DNA of 64,000 bases from Plumapathes pennacea (GCA_964036295.1 OZ038462.1:19982863-20046862); one strand, 5' to 3'. Positions 35,133-46,513 are shown, counted from the first letter of the stretch. Notes: a model not told the origin generated them from the sequence alone. Numbers and translations: made by a program.

Positions 35133-35387
35133 ATGTCTAATATGAAGCGGGTTTTCACCATGCGCGGGGACTTCAAATACTATGAAATTTTGGTTGTGGT
35201 TAGTTTGAATGTTGATCTTTTAAACTATCGACTTTCTTTTCTGGGGTCTGTGAGCGTTTCTTTTAAAAACGTCAGCAAAATTGCTCGATTTCACGCAAAT
35301 GACGTTTCTCTCGCCCACAAGTCGGTTATCGCGTGGATTGAAAAACACAAATATATTTCTTTTAGGTACTTTTTATCAAAACTGTGA
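35133..35387 (+). CDS. Unknown 84-aa ORF in left palindrome arm
   Basis: An ATG-initiated ORF of 84 codons is present, and the identical protein is encoded on the opposite strand of the other arm (38040-37786). The product has no motif I recognise; it is moderately basic with a hydrophobic central part. Its conservation may simply reflect the sequence identity of the arms, so coding status is uncertain. Confidence 0.25.
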   Translation: MSNMKRVFTMRGDFKYYEILVVVSLNVDLLNYRLSFLGSVSVSFKNVSKIARFHANDVSLAHKSVIAWIEKHKYISFRYFLSKL

Positions 35388-37034
35388 CACCTCTGGTAAC
35401 TCTGTCTTTCGTTGTTGAAAAAAAACAAACGTTAAGAATTTGCATATATATCGCGAAAAGCTTCTCACTTTAGCAAGGCGAAACATCGTCCTTTAGAATG
35501 ATATGTAGGTGAATAAGCGTTCGATTAAGTAGTAATAAACCGATACTTTAACTTTTGGATATTTTAGCGGGCACTGCTGTAAATGCCTCCGCCGTTCAAT
35601 CCACACTTTCGTGACACATTACAAGTTCAGACCGCGGTCACGCACGGGACTGTTCACTCCGGCGACAAAGAAACAATCGGAAAAATAGTCGCCACCTTAC
35701 CCTTACAATAAAATTACGGTCTTCTAGAATGATGGCAATTATGAGTAACTGTGATACGTATGACAAATCAGTCATACCAGTGGTGCCTTAGAATATTTCG
35801 TAACAGCTCGGGGGCCTCTATTCTTGCCAGATTGATCATATCAAGCTAATTTGAAATTGATAAGCCATTTATAAAGAAACGTTGTTCCTTTACCTTCTGG
35901 GTAATTTAGGGGGCACTGCTGTACTAAATACACCCGCCGTTTTAGAATTCGTGACTCGTTAGATTTGTAGATTGCTGTCACGCACGAGAGTACCGTTTAT
36001 ATTTTATAACGCGAATGACGTTTCTCTCGCCCAAAAATCGGTTATGCCGTGGATTGAAAATCACAAATGTATTTCTTTTAGGTACTTTCTTTCAATACTG
36101 TGACACTTCTGGAAACTCTGTCTTTAGATATTGACAAAAACAATGCGATCTAACATAAGTTTTCCGCATGTAGACAAACGCTAAACATTTGCATATTTAC
36201 CGCGATCAGTAGTCCACTTATTCAAGTAATGCGAAACGTAGTCCTTCAGAGTGATTTGTTGCTGAACACTTGCAATTCATCGACGAAGTAATAAACCGAA
36301 ACTTTACCTTTTGGGTAATTTAGCGAGCACTGCCGTAAATAAATACCCTCGCCTTAAAAACTCTGTAAAGAATGCATTACTTAGTTTCCTAGATCGCGGT
36401 CACGCACGGGACTGTTTATTCCATCATATCAGTGTGGCATTTTTTTTTTTTTTTTCTGAAAAAATAGTCTCCTGCTTACCCAAAAAACAAATTTTAGTCT
36501 TGCAGAGTGATGGAGGTATAGTGATGTGAATTAGGCAAATGAGCTAATTTCTCAATTTTCTGACGGTCTTTTTCCAAACTATAAATTTCACCCCACAAGA
36601 TGCAGAGTTCCGTAACAAATTACAAGTTAAAACAGCGACAAAGAGTTTCAAACCTTTGTACTACCTCTTTCTGTACCATCTTGGAGTCAAAGTAGTGAGC
36701 CTTTATGTGCATCCCCTCACCCTCGCACAATCCCTAACACGGCCAAAAGAAGTTTTGAATGGATTTCTCGTTATCAAGTTTTGGCAAATGACGTTCTGAC
36801 TCCTGGTTAAAGTCGCTCATTAAACTTAACATTCTCGAAAAGGAACAACTATGGCGTCCTTTTCACGTGCAGAGGGGGTGAGTCTGGGGTAGCATATTAG
36901 CATGCAGGTGATAATTAAATAATGTACAAAGTAATGAAATGGGAAACGGATATGGAAAAGAGAAGAAACTGAGACAAGTTCCCTGACAAAAATGGTTTGC
37001 TAAGTTTGCAAAGTGTTTGCGAAGTGTTTTCCGC

Positions 37035-37130
37035 AAAAAAAAAAAAAAAAAAAAAGGAGAGAGAGAGAGATAAAGAAAGAAGGAAAGAAAGAAAGAAAGA
37101 AAGAAAGAAAAAACAAAGAAGAAAGAAAAC
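37035..37130. repeat. A-tract, (GA)n and (GAAA)n tract in palindrome loop
   Basis: A run of about 21 A is followed by GAGAGAGAGA and several AAAG/GAAA units. The long basic or Phe/Ser-rich frames here are compositional artefacts. Confidence 0.9.
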
Positions 37131-37785
37131 AGCAATACCAACCGAAATAACCGCGAACCGAGGAAAACGGCGTCAGCGGTCCTGAGTTAAATGAACAGTA
37201 CTTCCCGTGCATGACCTCAATCTAAGAAATTAACGAGTCACGTATTCCAATTAACGAAGTGTAGATTGAAAGGCGGGTATATTTACAGCAGTGCCTCCTA
37301 AATGCCCCGAAAAACAAAGGAACAACGTTAGTTTATCGATGGATTATCAGTTTCAAATTTGCTTGATATGATCAATCTGGCAAGAATAGAGACTCCCGAG
37401 CTGTTACGAAACACTCCAAAGCACCACTGGTATGACTGTCATACGTATCGCAGTGTCTCGGAATTGCCATCATTCTAGAAGACCATTGTTTTGTTTTGAG
37501 GGTAGGGTGGCGACTATTTTTCCGATTGTTTCTTTGTCGCCGGAGTGAACAGTCCCGTGCGTGACCGCGGTCTGAACTTGTAATGTGTCACGAAAGTGTG
37601 GATTGAACGGCGGAGGCATTTACAGCAGCGCCCGCTAAATTATCCAAAAGTTAAAGTATCGGTTTATTACTACTTAATCGAACGCTTATTCACCTATATA
37701 TCATTCTAAAGGACTGTTTACATGCAGAAAACTGATATTAGATCAGTTTTTTTTTCAACAACGAAAGACAGAGTTACCAGAGGTG

Positions 37786-38040
37786 TCACAGTTTTGATAA
37801 AAAGTACCTAAAAGAAATATATTTGTGTTTTTCAATCCACGCGATAACCGACTTGTGGGCGAGAGAAACGTCATTTGCGTGAAATCGAGCAATTTTGCTG
37901 ACGTTTTTAAAAGAAACGCTCACAGACCCCAGAAAAGAAAGTCGATAGTTTAAAAGATCAACATTCAAACTAACCACAACCAAAATTTCATAGTATTTGA
38001 AGTCCCCGCGCATGGTGAAAACCCGCTTCATATTAGACAT
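37786..38040 (-). CDS. Unknown 84-aa ORF in right palindrome arm
   Basis: This is the exact mirror of the ORF at 35133-35387, with the same start, length and residues. There is no independent support for coding. Confidence 0.25.
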   Translation of the reverse strand: MSNMKRVFTMRGDFKYYEILVVVSLNVDLLNYRLSFLGSVSVSFKNVSKIARFHANDVSLAHKSVIAWIEKHKYISFRYFLSKL

Positions 38041-38496
38041 AAATTATGACAATGAAATGTGACTGAAATATGACCTCCGTTATTAATTTACCAATAGTTC
38101 ACAGATAATGGTATTCATTGAACAATCTTCTCAGAAGAAAGCTAAAGACCTATTTAACAAATAAACAACCAGTACAGAGCCCTTGGTACATTTCTTTGTG
38201 ATAACGAGAGTGATTTTCTTGACCTTCGAAAATCGTTGTTTCCCCTGAGAATCGGCCGAATTACGTTTTGCAAATTTTCTCCCAAAGGAGGTGAAATCTG
38301 GACAAACTAACTACATCACGTTTTCTTACTTACTAATGCCTACAACTGACCAAAGTATGAGCGATTTCGATTTTTTGACTTTGGCCGCTCTTTCTTTGAT
38401 TTTTACAGACATTTGCTCTTAAATGTGTTCAAAACTTACCTGTCAGTTTGTAAGACGATCTAAAGGGTTTTGTTTTGCTTCTTCCTCAGGATTAAC

Positions 38497-39615
38497 ATGA
38501 CCGAACCACCTGAGCCAATGGCCACAAAAGCTAGCTCGTAAGTGATTTTTGATCTTTGGCACAACTTTCCGATCTTAAGAGGAATGTTTTATTTTTAAGC
38601 CCGGCAGAGCTGATAGCTGTTTGAAAATCTCTCAGCTTGATTTATACAACCTGCAACTTCCCTTCGGAAAAACTCTGTCTATTTTATGTCGTCGCAGCTT
38701 TCCCATCTCAATTTACTTCATGTTTTGTGGGAAAATGTTTCTATTAACTTCTTGTTTACATTAGCTAAGGTCGACTTTCTGTAAAACGTTGTAAATTTGC
38801 TTTAAAATTTTGACTGTAGTACACTGCCTTTTTCAGAATAATGGAGTGGACAGATCAACATGACACTTTATTTCTGAGAGAGGTCTTGGTCTCAGACTTG
38901 TATCAAACCAGAAAGGGTAGCCCTGAGAGGGGAAAGGTATGGGATGGTGTTGCTGAATAACCTGTCTGCACCAAATTTCCATGTAAACAAACGTTCATTG
39001 AGGGACAGATTGAACTTGCTTATGGCCAAATTCAAGGCAAAGACCAAAGATGAAGAGAAAGCAAGTGGTATTAGTCCAGAAGTGCGAGAAATAGATGTTC
39101 TTTTGGAGGAACTATGTGAAAAAGAACAAGAGGCAGGGAATAAACCCACAGCTGCAGGAGCAAGAAAAAAAGTTGAACAAGACAAGGCAACTGCAGAGAA
39201 GATGCAATATAAAGCTATGGAGACAATGGGGCAGACTCAAAAGCGGAATAAAAAAAGCTCTGGAGAAATCCCAGCCAAGAAAAGTAGGAAAAATGTTGGT
39301 GATGCATTAACTTATTTACATGATAAAGCTAAAGAAGAGATGGCTTTGAGGAAAGAAGAGATAGATCTAAAAAAACAAGAGGAGGCTAGAAATTCACTTC
39401 TAGCAGAGCAGCAAAACAAAATGCAGCAGCAAATGCTGACAATTATTCAGCATCAACACCAGGAACAGGGAAAGCAACAACAGGAACACCAAAAACAACA
39501 GGAAAGGTATCAACAGCAACAGTTGCAAGCCATACAATCCATGTTAAGCCAACAGCAACAGCAGTCTCAGCTCCTGTTGACTCTGCTTGAGAAATTTGCT
39601 CCGAAACAAAATTGA
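38497..39615 (+). CDS. Myb/SANT-like transposon accessory protein (two exons, one frameshift)
   Basis: This is the usual second protein of Harbinger-type elements, which binds DNA and helps the transposase reach the nucleus. Exon 1 starts at ATG 38497 and ends at donor GTAAGT (38538). The intron runs 38538-38836 with an acceptor TTTTTCAG. Exon 2 continues in phase with MEWTDQHDTLFLREVL, the start of a trihelix or Myb/SANT-like fold (W-T-D...L-L-R-E). The frame then breaks at about 38953, just after KVWDGVAE, and resumes one base over with LSAPNFHVNKRSLRDRLNLL. The C-terminal half is a long charged then Gln-rich coiled coil (QQQQ clusters near 39480-39570). Stop at 39613-39615. With one base changed it would be a typical full-length protein, so this copy is probably inactive. 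Confidence 0.7.
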
Positions 39616-39942
39616 CTGTTTCATACTTAGCACATGTTACCTATTGTTGTGTTTGCCTGTTTATCATTCAAGGGCATTGATTTTACCAGTGCTCCAACAG
39701 TCCCCTGTCCATGTTGATAATTACAAAATGTTTATTTATCATTAGTCTCTTTGTTGTAAATGTAGCCTTTTAATAGTGTAAGCTTTCTATTATTATGACC
39801 GTTGTTACAAACATTATTGAAATAAAAATTATACATTTACTGTTTTAAACATCTCAGTGCTGAAATTGAGCCCCTACATAGAAAGAGTTAAGGGAATTGC
39901 AAAGATTACAAAGAAAGAGTTAAGAAAATTTTGAAGCCTCAC

Positions 39943-41251
39943 CTATGTTCCTGATTTGTGAAGTAATCTTGGAGGCTTGGAGGGTTCAATTGAAAAAAAC
40001 TCTGAGGTCTGATTACCATAGAGGCATGTTAAAGCATTTCTCAGTAGTGCACACACAACATACATTTTCCCTACACTACTTAACCCGATTTTCAGATTTT
40101 TCTTAAAGTCTAAAAATTTAAAGTAGTATAATATGTCTCCAAATAACCATTCAACTGAAATTCGAACGGAGCTCATGGATGAATTAAACATCTGCATCTG
40201 GGGTGTGATAGCTGCGCCTCTGAATGGTGCTTGCAGGTGAATTCTCAAAGGGTATGCTGGATCTCCATATATGCACATGGGTTGGGCTGCTGTGGAGAAT
40301 GCATAACGTTCTAGGTCAAGTAAGAACCCAGAATCTGCAAGCATGCCAGCATCATGTTTTTTTCCTTCTGGAAGAAAAGATACGATGGGAAGATTCTGTT
40401 AGCAATGAAGTTGTTCCATGGCAAGGGGAGGGGGGAGGGCATATTGAAGTGGGACATAAAATTTTATTCATAATATTTTGGAAATAGTTTAAGTTTATAA
40501 CTGCAAATGCTTTCCTAGTTTTTAGTAATTTAGCTGAATACACAAGAATAAAAAATAATATACTATATGAAAGAATATATGGGGGGGGGGGGGTGAAACA
40601 AATTTACCTGTTGGCCCGTAGAGGTTTGCAATCAGCCCATTTGGTAGTACCACTGACTGGAACTTCAAAGCGTGCACTCTTTTATGCCCATTGTACACTA
40701 GTCTCTGATGTTCATCTGGTCGTGATTTTGGTCGAACAGTTCCGTCCACAAAACCAAAACAATTTTGGAGAGCAGCCCCTTTCTCTTGAATCGATTCTGC
40801 ATACAGTTCTAGTGCTCGAGGGTTTAGCACTGCATCATTCCAGCGGGTTATGAGATGGCCGTGGGTGTCGTAAATATAATCAATAACGTGATTTACGGCC
40901 ATGCTTATCACGGGTACTGGACGTCCGAAGCGGTGAACCATATCACCATATCTACACGGATACGCAACCCGTCTTAGTCATGCCATTCACTACACTTCTC
41001 TGGTACAGCTTAAAGGTTGGTGGCAACTGCAAGGCTTCAGCGAGAGCTGGAAGATCTCTTTTTAAGAATCTGAATTCCGCGTTGCACTCCACTTCATCCA
41101 TCGCATTGAGGTCAAATCGAGTGTAATCATCGTAAGGAAAATTAGGATTTTTTGACTGAAACACGTCGTGCAAGAGAACAAAATCTTCATCTGAAATAAG
41201 TTTAGCGTCGTAGTAGAGCATTAGAATATTGCGGAACTCTCCAAAAGTAGT
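39943..41251 (-). CDS. HARBI1-like DDE transposase, three exons, damaged at the first junction
   Basis: This belongs to the DDE_Tnp_4/HARBI1 transposase family. Exon 1 (ATG 41251 to about 40970) encodes the helical N-terminus (DEDFVLLHDVF, FRFLKRDLPALAEALQL). Exon 2 (about 40968-40608) has RVAYPCRYGDMVHRFGRPVP and the first catalytic Asp in GFVDGTVRP. A clean intron (40607-40368, donor GTAAAT, acceptor TTCTTCCAG) splits a Glu codon. Exon 3 (40367-39943) has KKHDAGMLADSG, the second Asp in YGDPAYPL and the Glu in SVEWLFGDI. The catalytic triad is therefore present. Between exons 1 and 2 the frame changes and about ten expected residues appear to be missing near 40968, so this copy is likely defective. 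A G14 run lies in the intron at 40581-40593. Confidence 0.8.
40368..40607 (-). other. Intron in the HARBI1-like gene
   Basis: Reading minus, ACAG|GTAAAT at 40608/40607 and TTTTCTTCCAG|AAGG at 40368/40367 define a 240-nt intron. Its removal restores the family-typical GP-x-EGKKHDAG sequence. Confidence 0.75.
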
Positions 41252-41409
41252 CATGACTAAAACGCACAAAAACAAACTCGAGGTCGAGGTCGCCGTTGCC
41301 GGCTGCTTAACTACTTATATTTTGGCGCGCCGACTGCAACCTCTGACCCAGTCTTTCTCGATTTTCACGTCGCCGTCGCGCCGAAAACGTCAGTTGCTTA
41401 AGTTCCCTA

Positions 41410-41742
41410 ATAAGGATTTGGGAGGTTTTAAAATCACATTTTACGCGTGAAAATAAACAAATCTTTCTCTTAAAATCAGCGATATAATAGAAAGAGTCCG
41501 TACTTACCGCTTATGGTGACTTTCGAGGCGATTTAGTTAGATTCGTTCGGTTGAATGTTCCTGTAATAAAAAGGTGGAAATAGAAAAGAATCTTGCTAAA
41601 TTGGCGCCAAATCGTCTCGAAAGTCACCATAAGCGGTAAGTAGGGACTCTTTCTGTTATCTGGCCGATTTTAAGAGAAAAAGTTTTATTTTCACGCGTAA
41701 AATGTGATTCTCTCATACAAATAAATCTCCCATACAAATATT
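41410..41742. mobile_element. 333-bp TA-flanked foldback MITE in the transposon's right terminal repeat
   Basis: The two halves pair over about 120 nt, with landmarks CACATTTTACGCGTGAAAAT on both arms and TTACCGCTTATGGTGACTTT toward the centre. Comparing with the uninterrupted left terminal repeat (GGTTAATAGGGAAC at 34521-34534) shows the empty site and a TA duplication (41408-41409 and 41743-41744), as for Tc1/mariner-type elements. Confidence 0.85.
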
Positions 41743-41829
41743 TATTAACCGATCGGCTTTGACGTCATCAGACCGTGTGGGCTGCCTGTATGACCAAACT
41801 ATCAATTCTCACCAAATCACTTTTTTAAT

Positions 41830-42415
41830 GTTTAATGTTTAATATCACTTCTCCAATCAAATACAAAGTAACAAATAAAAAACCTAATATAAAGGATATA
41901 ACTAATTGAAAGGAGGGATAGTAGTAGGGAGAAACTCAATTCCCATTTAAATACTCTATTAACGTAAGGCTACAATAAATTCTACAAAGAAGTCTAATAC
42001 AAATTAAGTCTAAAATTCTCAAAATCTAAAATTCTGATAAAAGTTCGGCACTTGATACCAAATTAATTAAAATACCTACGACGCTAGACTAAAAGGCTAG
42101 GATTTTAAGAAACTCATCAGAGAATGCTTAAAAGTATTCAGACTGGGAGCATCAATTACATTGTGTGGGAGGGAATTCCATTCATTTATATAGCGATTAA
42201 AAAACGAATATTTAAAATAATTGGTACGGACTGGTTTTGGTCGAAGTTTAAAGTTGTGATTACTCCTGGTTCTTGTCTGTCCAATAAGATCAAGGTGATT
42301 GGCGTAATCAATGTCGCAATAGTTGAAAATAATTTATATAGTTGAACAAGGCACAGATATTTTCTTCGCAGCTCCAACGTTATCCAGTTAAGTTCTTTGA
42401 GCCGGTCTGTATATA
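41830..42415 (-). mobile_element. 3' fragment of an L2/CR1-like LINE
   Basis: On the minus strand the C-terminal LINE domain reads RLKELNWITLELRRKYLCLV (about 42410-42350), then after a frame change FKLRPKPVRTNYFKYSFFN and RYINEWNSLPHNVIDAPSL, ending in a stop near 42100. The remaining AT-rich sequence to about 41830 fits a 3' UTR. Everything upstream of the C-terminal domain is missing. Confidence 0.75.
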
Positions 42416-43545
42416 TATCTTATTGACCGAGCGCGAGGTCAATAAATGATTTATTATATGGCTTCAATGTTTTATGCTGCAAAACATAAGACGAAGCACC
42501 AAGAAGCACTTGTGACCAGTTTGCGTGCGTACGTAGCCGGCGTTTCAACTATTGAAAATTGATTTCTAGTGATGTAGCTCTCCAATTTCCTCAACTCGAA
42601 ATACTTGACAGAAAGAAGCAGCTAATTTACTGTATGATTTTAGTTGAATACCATTTTTAAGTGCAAGCCGTATCTACAGTGACACAGTCACTCAGTAAAC
42701 CCGTAATGCCAAACGTGAAAGTTTAGCTTTCTTTCGACTTTTCAAATTTTCCTTGTTTGAAAATAAACAGGCGCTTTGCAGCTCAAAATAGTAAACGTAA
42801 TTCTATTTTTTTTAACGCATTTATCATCACACAGGCATTCAAAAAAAACAATCAAGCCGAAGGCTGAAATTCAATATCGCAATGGCCTCCCGTAAACATC
42901 AAAACTTACCAATCTCTCGGCGGCTTAATTCTCGTAGACTATTCGTCCATCATCGTTAAGATAAACATCAGTTCCGTAAAATCTTCGATGATTTTGAAAT
43001 AAAGCGACTTTCATTCATTGTGAAATCCACAATTGCAGTGTTTACAGCACAGCTACTGCTGGCGGCGACACAATTACAAAACAGTGTCCGACAAACATTG
43101 TATCTTCTCAGATCCGTTCACGGTGACTGTTCACATTTTTTGGCCGATCACTTTGCTTTCCTTTCACGTTAAACCGTCCGATTTTTTAGAGAAGGAGCTA
43201 ATCTGCCTTTTACGATGCCACAAAGACCAGCAATACAGGTCGAATCTTCTCCTCCAAACTGTTTTCTTGGCTTGTAAACTGAAAGTTTTCCCTGTGAAAT
43301 GGATTTATCTCCTTTACAAATTCTCGTTGCACCGCTTTGGTTCAGCACAGATTTAGCCGACACCTTTTACCGAAACCAAAGAGCTGCACAACCTCGTGTG
43401 TGAAACTTTTGACAAACAAATTAACTGTGACGTAGCGGTCCATCTGCCCGGTCCGTCTGCCTGGTCCGTACAAGAAAATGCGGACCGCTAGCGAGCCAAT
43501 CAGACTGCTCCATTTCCATCGTGGACTGGTGAGCCATATAATAAA
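42416..43545. repeat. Repeat family D, copy 1
   Basis: It is colinear, in opposite orientation, with 56533-57600. The right edge ends AGCCATATAATAA and the left edge contains TTATTATATGGCT, so a short inverted repeat bounds much of it. At the far left is the self-complementary TTATTGACCGAGCGCGAGGTCAATAA. Frames around 43033-43356 and 42880-43100 are shared between copies (see 56664-57009) but have no recognisable domain. Confidence 0.65.
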
Positions 43546-44880
43546 AGGCTTTTCGGAACCGCAAATAATTCTTATCGCAAGCCGCTGAACTGATTCAATC
43601 ATGTGAATGTGTTTAGCCAGGTAAAGTTCCAAACTTGGCAGGCATACTCCACAATCGGTCTAACCAGGGCGTTATAAGCAGTCTTAACAGCAGACGGGTT
43701 CTTGTGACCGAAGCTCTTCCGGATTAATCCAAGTATCCGATTAGCCTTACCGCAAATGGTGCTGATTTAGTAGTCGACCCAGGATAAAGATGACTGTAGC
43801 CAAAGACAAAGATGTTTGTGCTTTTCAACTATTGGAAGGGCTTGGTTGTCAAAATGATACTTAAGAGACGCTCGTTCCTTCTTTTTCGAAATGTGGAGAA
43901 CTCTGCATTATTCTTTCTTAAGTGTCTAACCAACCTGTCTTCACACCATTCATGGACACTGGATAAGTCACTTTGTAGCCGGTCGGCATCATATTCACCC
44001 AAGATCATTTTATGCAGGACACTGTCGTCAGCAAAGAGATCGCAATCACAGGTCACACTTGCTGGTAGGTCATTGATGCAGACCAGGAATAGGAGAGGAC
44101 CCAAAATGCTGCCCTGTGGTACCCCGGATGTACCTCCTAACCAGCTAGACGAGCGACCATTGACTACGAAGCGCTGTCTTCTTTCCGCCAGAAAATTTCC
44201 TATCCCATCCAGGAGTTGGCCCTTCACTCCATAGCGCTGCAATTTATTGAGAAGGTGAGGATGGGAAACCTTATCAAAGGCCTTGGCAAAGTCCAAGAAT
44301 ACAGCGTCAACCGAACCTCGTTTTTCTAGAGTGCCAAACCATTTGTGTAGTAGTTGTAAAACCTGTGTTACACAGGATCGGGACTCCCTGAATCCATGTT
44401 GTTATCCCATTGCAGCTGTTGGTACAAGAGAAAGGTCATGATGTGTTTGTGAATCAATCGCTCTAGACACTTGACGACAATACTCGTAAAGGGAAACGGG
44501 CCGGTAGTTTTCAGCCAAGTGGCGTTCTCCGGATTTATGGATAGGTATCACGTTGGCGATCTTCCAATCTGTAGGCAATTTTCCAAGGGGCAACGAATAG
44601 TTGAATAGTTGTGCCAAAGACGACGCCAGTTCTGCAGCACATTCTTTTAGGATTCTTGGGGAGACCTTGTTAGGTCTACACGCTTTAGTTGCATCAATTG
44701 AGCGCAGTATTTTGGCGACGTCAGCCTCCGTGCAGAATATGGGACTGATTGTATGGTGCGTGAGAGGTGCGCCATCACAGGCGTCAGCATTTGGCGTTCC
44801 CTGTTGTTTTACGATTGAAGACAGAATGGAAAAATGAATTTAAAATGTCAGCTTTAGTAGTGGGGAAATGGGGATTCTAG
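43546..44880 (-). mobile_element. Decayed LINE (Rex1/CR1-like) fragment
   Basis: On the minus strand, 44838-44402 encodes the RT front (DATKACRPNKVSPRILKECA, DWKIANVIPIHKSGERHLAE, NYRPVSL). 44296-43829 encodes the palm, with [39 protein letters not shown] and the catalytic LFADDSVLHK. 43632-43546 encodes a C-terminal piece (AKHIHMIESVQRLAIRIICG). Frameshifts lie at about 44400, 44830 and after 43829. The element stops abruptly at family D (43545) and at the virus-like island (about 44880). Confidence 0.8.
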
Positions 44881-44987
44881 GCCAGACTCAACAACTCACC
44901 AACTCTATTTAAAATTTGTGCTAGCACAATTTAAAAAAATTGATATTTTGAAAAATGGCTTAAGGATTTATTAAGATAAGACAAAAG

Positions 44988-46425
44988 ATGGATTCTTTAT
45001 ATAAATTGAGAAAAGGAATTGCGAAAGAATTGGATATTAAAGGGAGGTGGAGAATGAATAAGTCAGATCTTTTGGAGGCGATTTCAAGAGCTCAGGATGA
45101 GAATAAGGAAATTATTTCAAAGAAGATTGATAAGCCAATACCTGCACCTAGAACTATTCTTCCTGAAGGAGTTAAACCAATTTCTAATTTAAGAAAAGAA
45201 GAAAGTTGGTTGGAAGAATTTAAGAAGAGCTGGTGAAGGGCTTAATTTAATTCCAGAAGGTAAAGTAAAGGATAACGCAAAGAAATTATTAAGTCTTATT
45301 AAGAGAGATGAAGAAGCAACATCTAAACCAGAATTAAAGGAAAAAGAAAAACAGCCAGAGTCAGAAATGAAAGAGTCTTTTAGAGGAAAAATTTAAAATA
45401 TTAGGATTAGGGGACAGCAACAAATGGATATTCCAACATTTTTTAACAGAAATAAACAAAGGATATTGGAAAAAATTCGAGAATTTCCAAAGCCACTCAA
45501 GGTTAGGTTTGTGTTGTCATGTGCTTATAAGATGTTTAAAGGGGGCGAGTTTTTGGAAGAATCAATTTATCATCATAGGAGTGAATTTGAGGAAATTTAT
45601 GAAAGCACTGATATTGAAGATTTTTACAAGACAATGTCTTAATTTTTGTTGGAAATGTCAGAGAAATTTGTTTATCTTGGATCTGGTTGGAATTTTGAGA
45701 GAGTTGAATATTTGACTATTGAAGTTGATGAATTTACATCAATATCTGGAGGAACTTGCAAAGATCTACCAAAAATGATAAATAATAAGAAGGCAGTGAC
45801 GAATATACAAAATAATGATAACGAATGTTTCAAGTGGTCTATCTTGAGGGCACTTAACCCAAAGAAAGATCATTCTTATAGAATAGATTTGTCCTTGAGA
45901 GAAAAAGTTAAAGATTTTAATTGGGAAGGTATTAAATTTCCAGTTGATGTTAAGAAGGGTCCATCAATTTTTGAGAAAAATAATCCAGGACATAAGATTT
46001 GTGTATGATGATTTGTGTATGATGATTGTCAACGAGAGAAAGGAAGATTTTTTCCATTGAGACCAGTGAAAGAAGAATCTGTCGACAAAGTAATAGATTT
46101 ATTACTTTATGTAGGACATTATTGTGTTATAAATTCATTGTCAAGATTACTGAGGAGTCAATATTCGAAAACCAAAAATAAGGTAAATGTTTCTAGGAAT
46201 TGTTTTAACCATTTTTGTAATAAATATTTTGAAGAACATAAGAATGTTTGATTTTCAAACGAAGGGTCAATAGCTATAATGCCAACTTATGAAAAAGTTT
46301 GTAAGTTTAAGAATTATTATAAGGAGTTCAAACTTCCTTTTGTGATTTATGCTGATTTTGAGTCTTTTAACAAAGTTATTGTAGACGATGAGTCTAAGAT
46401 GAGTGAAGAAACAAAACAAAGATAA
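44988..46425 (+). pseudogene. N-terminal and early exonuclease part of a virus-like type-B DNA polymerase
   Basis: Five consecutive frames (from ATG 44988, then about 45228-45400, 45424-45642, 45646-46008 and 46015-46425) carry the ordered domains of a large protein known from cnidarian and arthropod genomes as a PolB-bearing, endonuclease VII-associated element. Landmarks are FFNRNKQRILEKI, YLGSGWNFERVEYLTIEVDE, NNDNECFKWSILRALNPKK, PSIFEKNNPGHKI, PLRPVKEES and SRLLRSQYSKT, then a Cys pair (CFNHFCNKYF). It ends with LPFVIYADFESF, the Asp-x-Glu Exo I motif expected at the start of the 3'-5' exonuclease domain. A stop follows within 25 codons, and the rest of the exonuclease and the polymerase palm are absent. 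Four frame changes make it a pseudogene. Confidence 0.65.
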
Positions 46426-46469
46426 TAAATTACAAGATCGCGCGTGATCTAACACAAAACAAACAATTA

Positions 46470-46496
46470 AATTCATAACAAAGTTCGTTATGAATT
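46470..46496. terminator. Hairpin between convergent virus-like genes
   Basis: AATTCATAAC (46470-46479), a 7-nt loop and the perfect complement GTTATGAATT (46487-46496) lie between the plus-strand stop at about 46425 and the minus-strand stop at 46514. The position fits a bidirectional 3'-end signal. A related AT-rich motif (TTATTTAGTAACGC) recurs near 47421 at the stop of the next minus gene. Confidence 0.5.
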
Positions 46497-46513
46497 GTTT
46501 AGTAACGCTGATC

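Larger units (their letters stand above)
34785..38388. repeat. Giant 3.6-kb palindrome inside the transposon
   Basis: Positions i and j with i + j = 73173 are complementary without an indel from 34785/38388 to about 35420/37753, and the two arms read as identical over that 620 bp. Further in, 35490-35945 pairs with about 37290-37700 at lower identity after a short unmatched patch. The loop (about 36000-37200) contains two more diverged copies of the arm unit (36006-36130 and 36300-36425) and an A/GAAA-rich tract. It lies between the transposon's left terminal repeat and its first clear coding exon. Confidence 0.9.
34480..41790. mobile_element. Composite HARBI1-type DNA transposon, 7.3 kb
   Basis: The left end (ACAGGCAGTCCACACGG from 34481) and the complement of the right end (from 41790) match over about 90 nt. 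The right copy is interrupted by a 333-bp MITE at 41410-41742. Inside the matched region is GGGAACTTAAGCAACTGACG, typical of the PIF/Harbinger-like edges also seen in family A. TGACCAAAC lies outside both ends (34471-34479 and 41791-41799), a candidate 9-bp target duplication. The internal genes are a Myb/SANT-like protein (plus strand) and a DDE transposase (minus strand), the usual Harbinger pair. A 9-bp duplication is unusual for Harbinger (normally 3 bp), so an outer element of another class remains possible. Confidence 0.75.

Noticed and set aside
36863-37212. Phe/Ser-rich and Lys/Arg-rich frames
   Set aside because: Products of the A-run and GAAA repeats in the palindrome loop.
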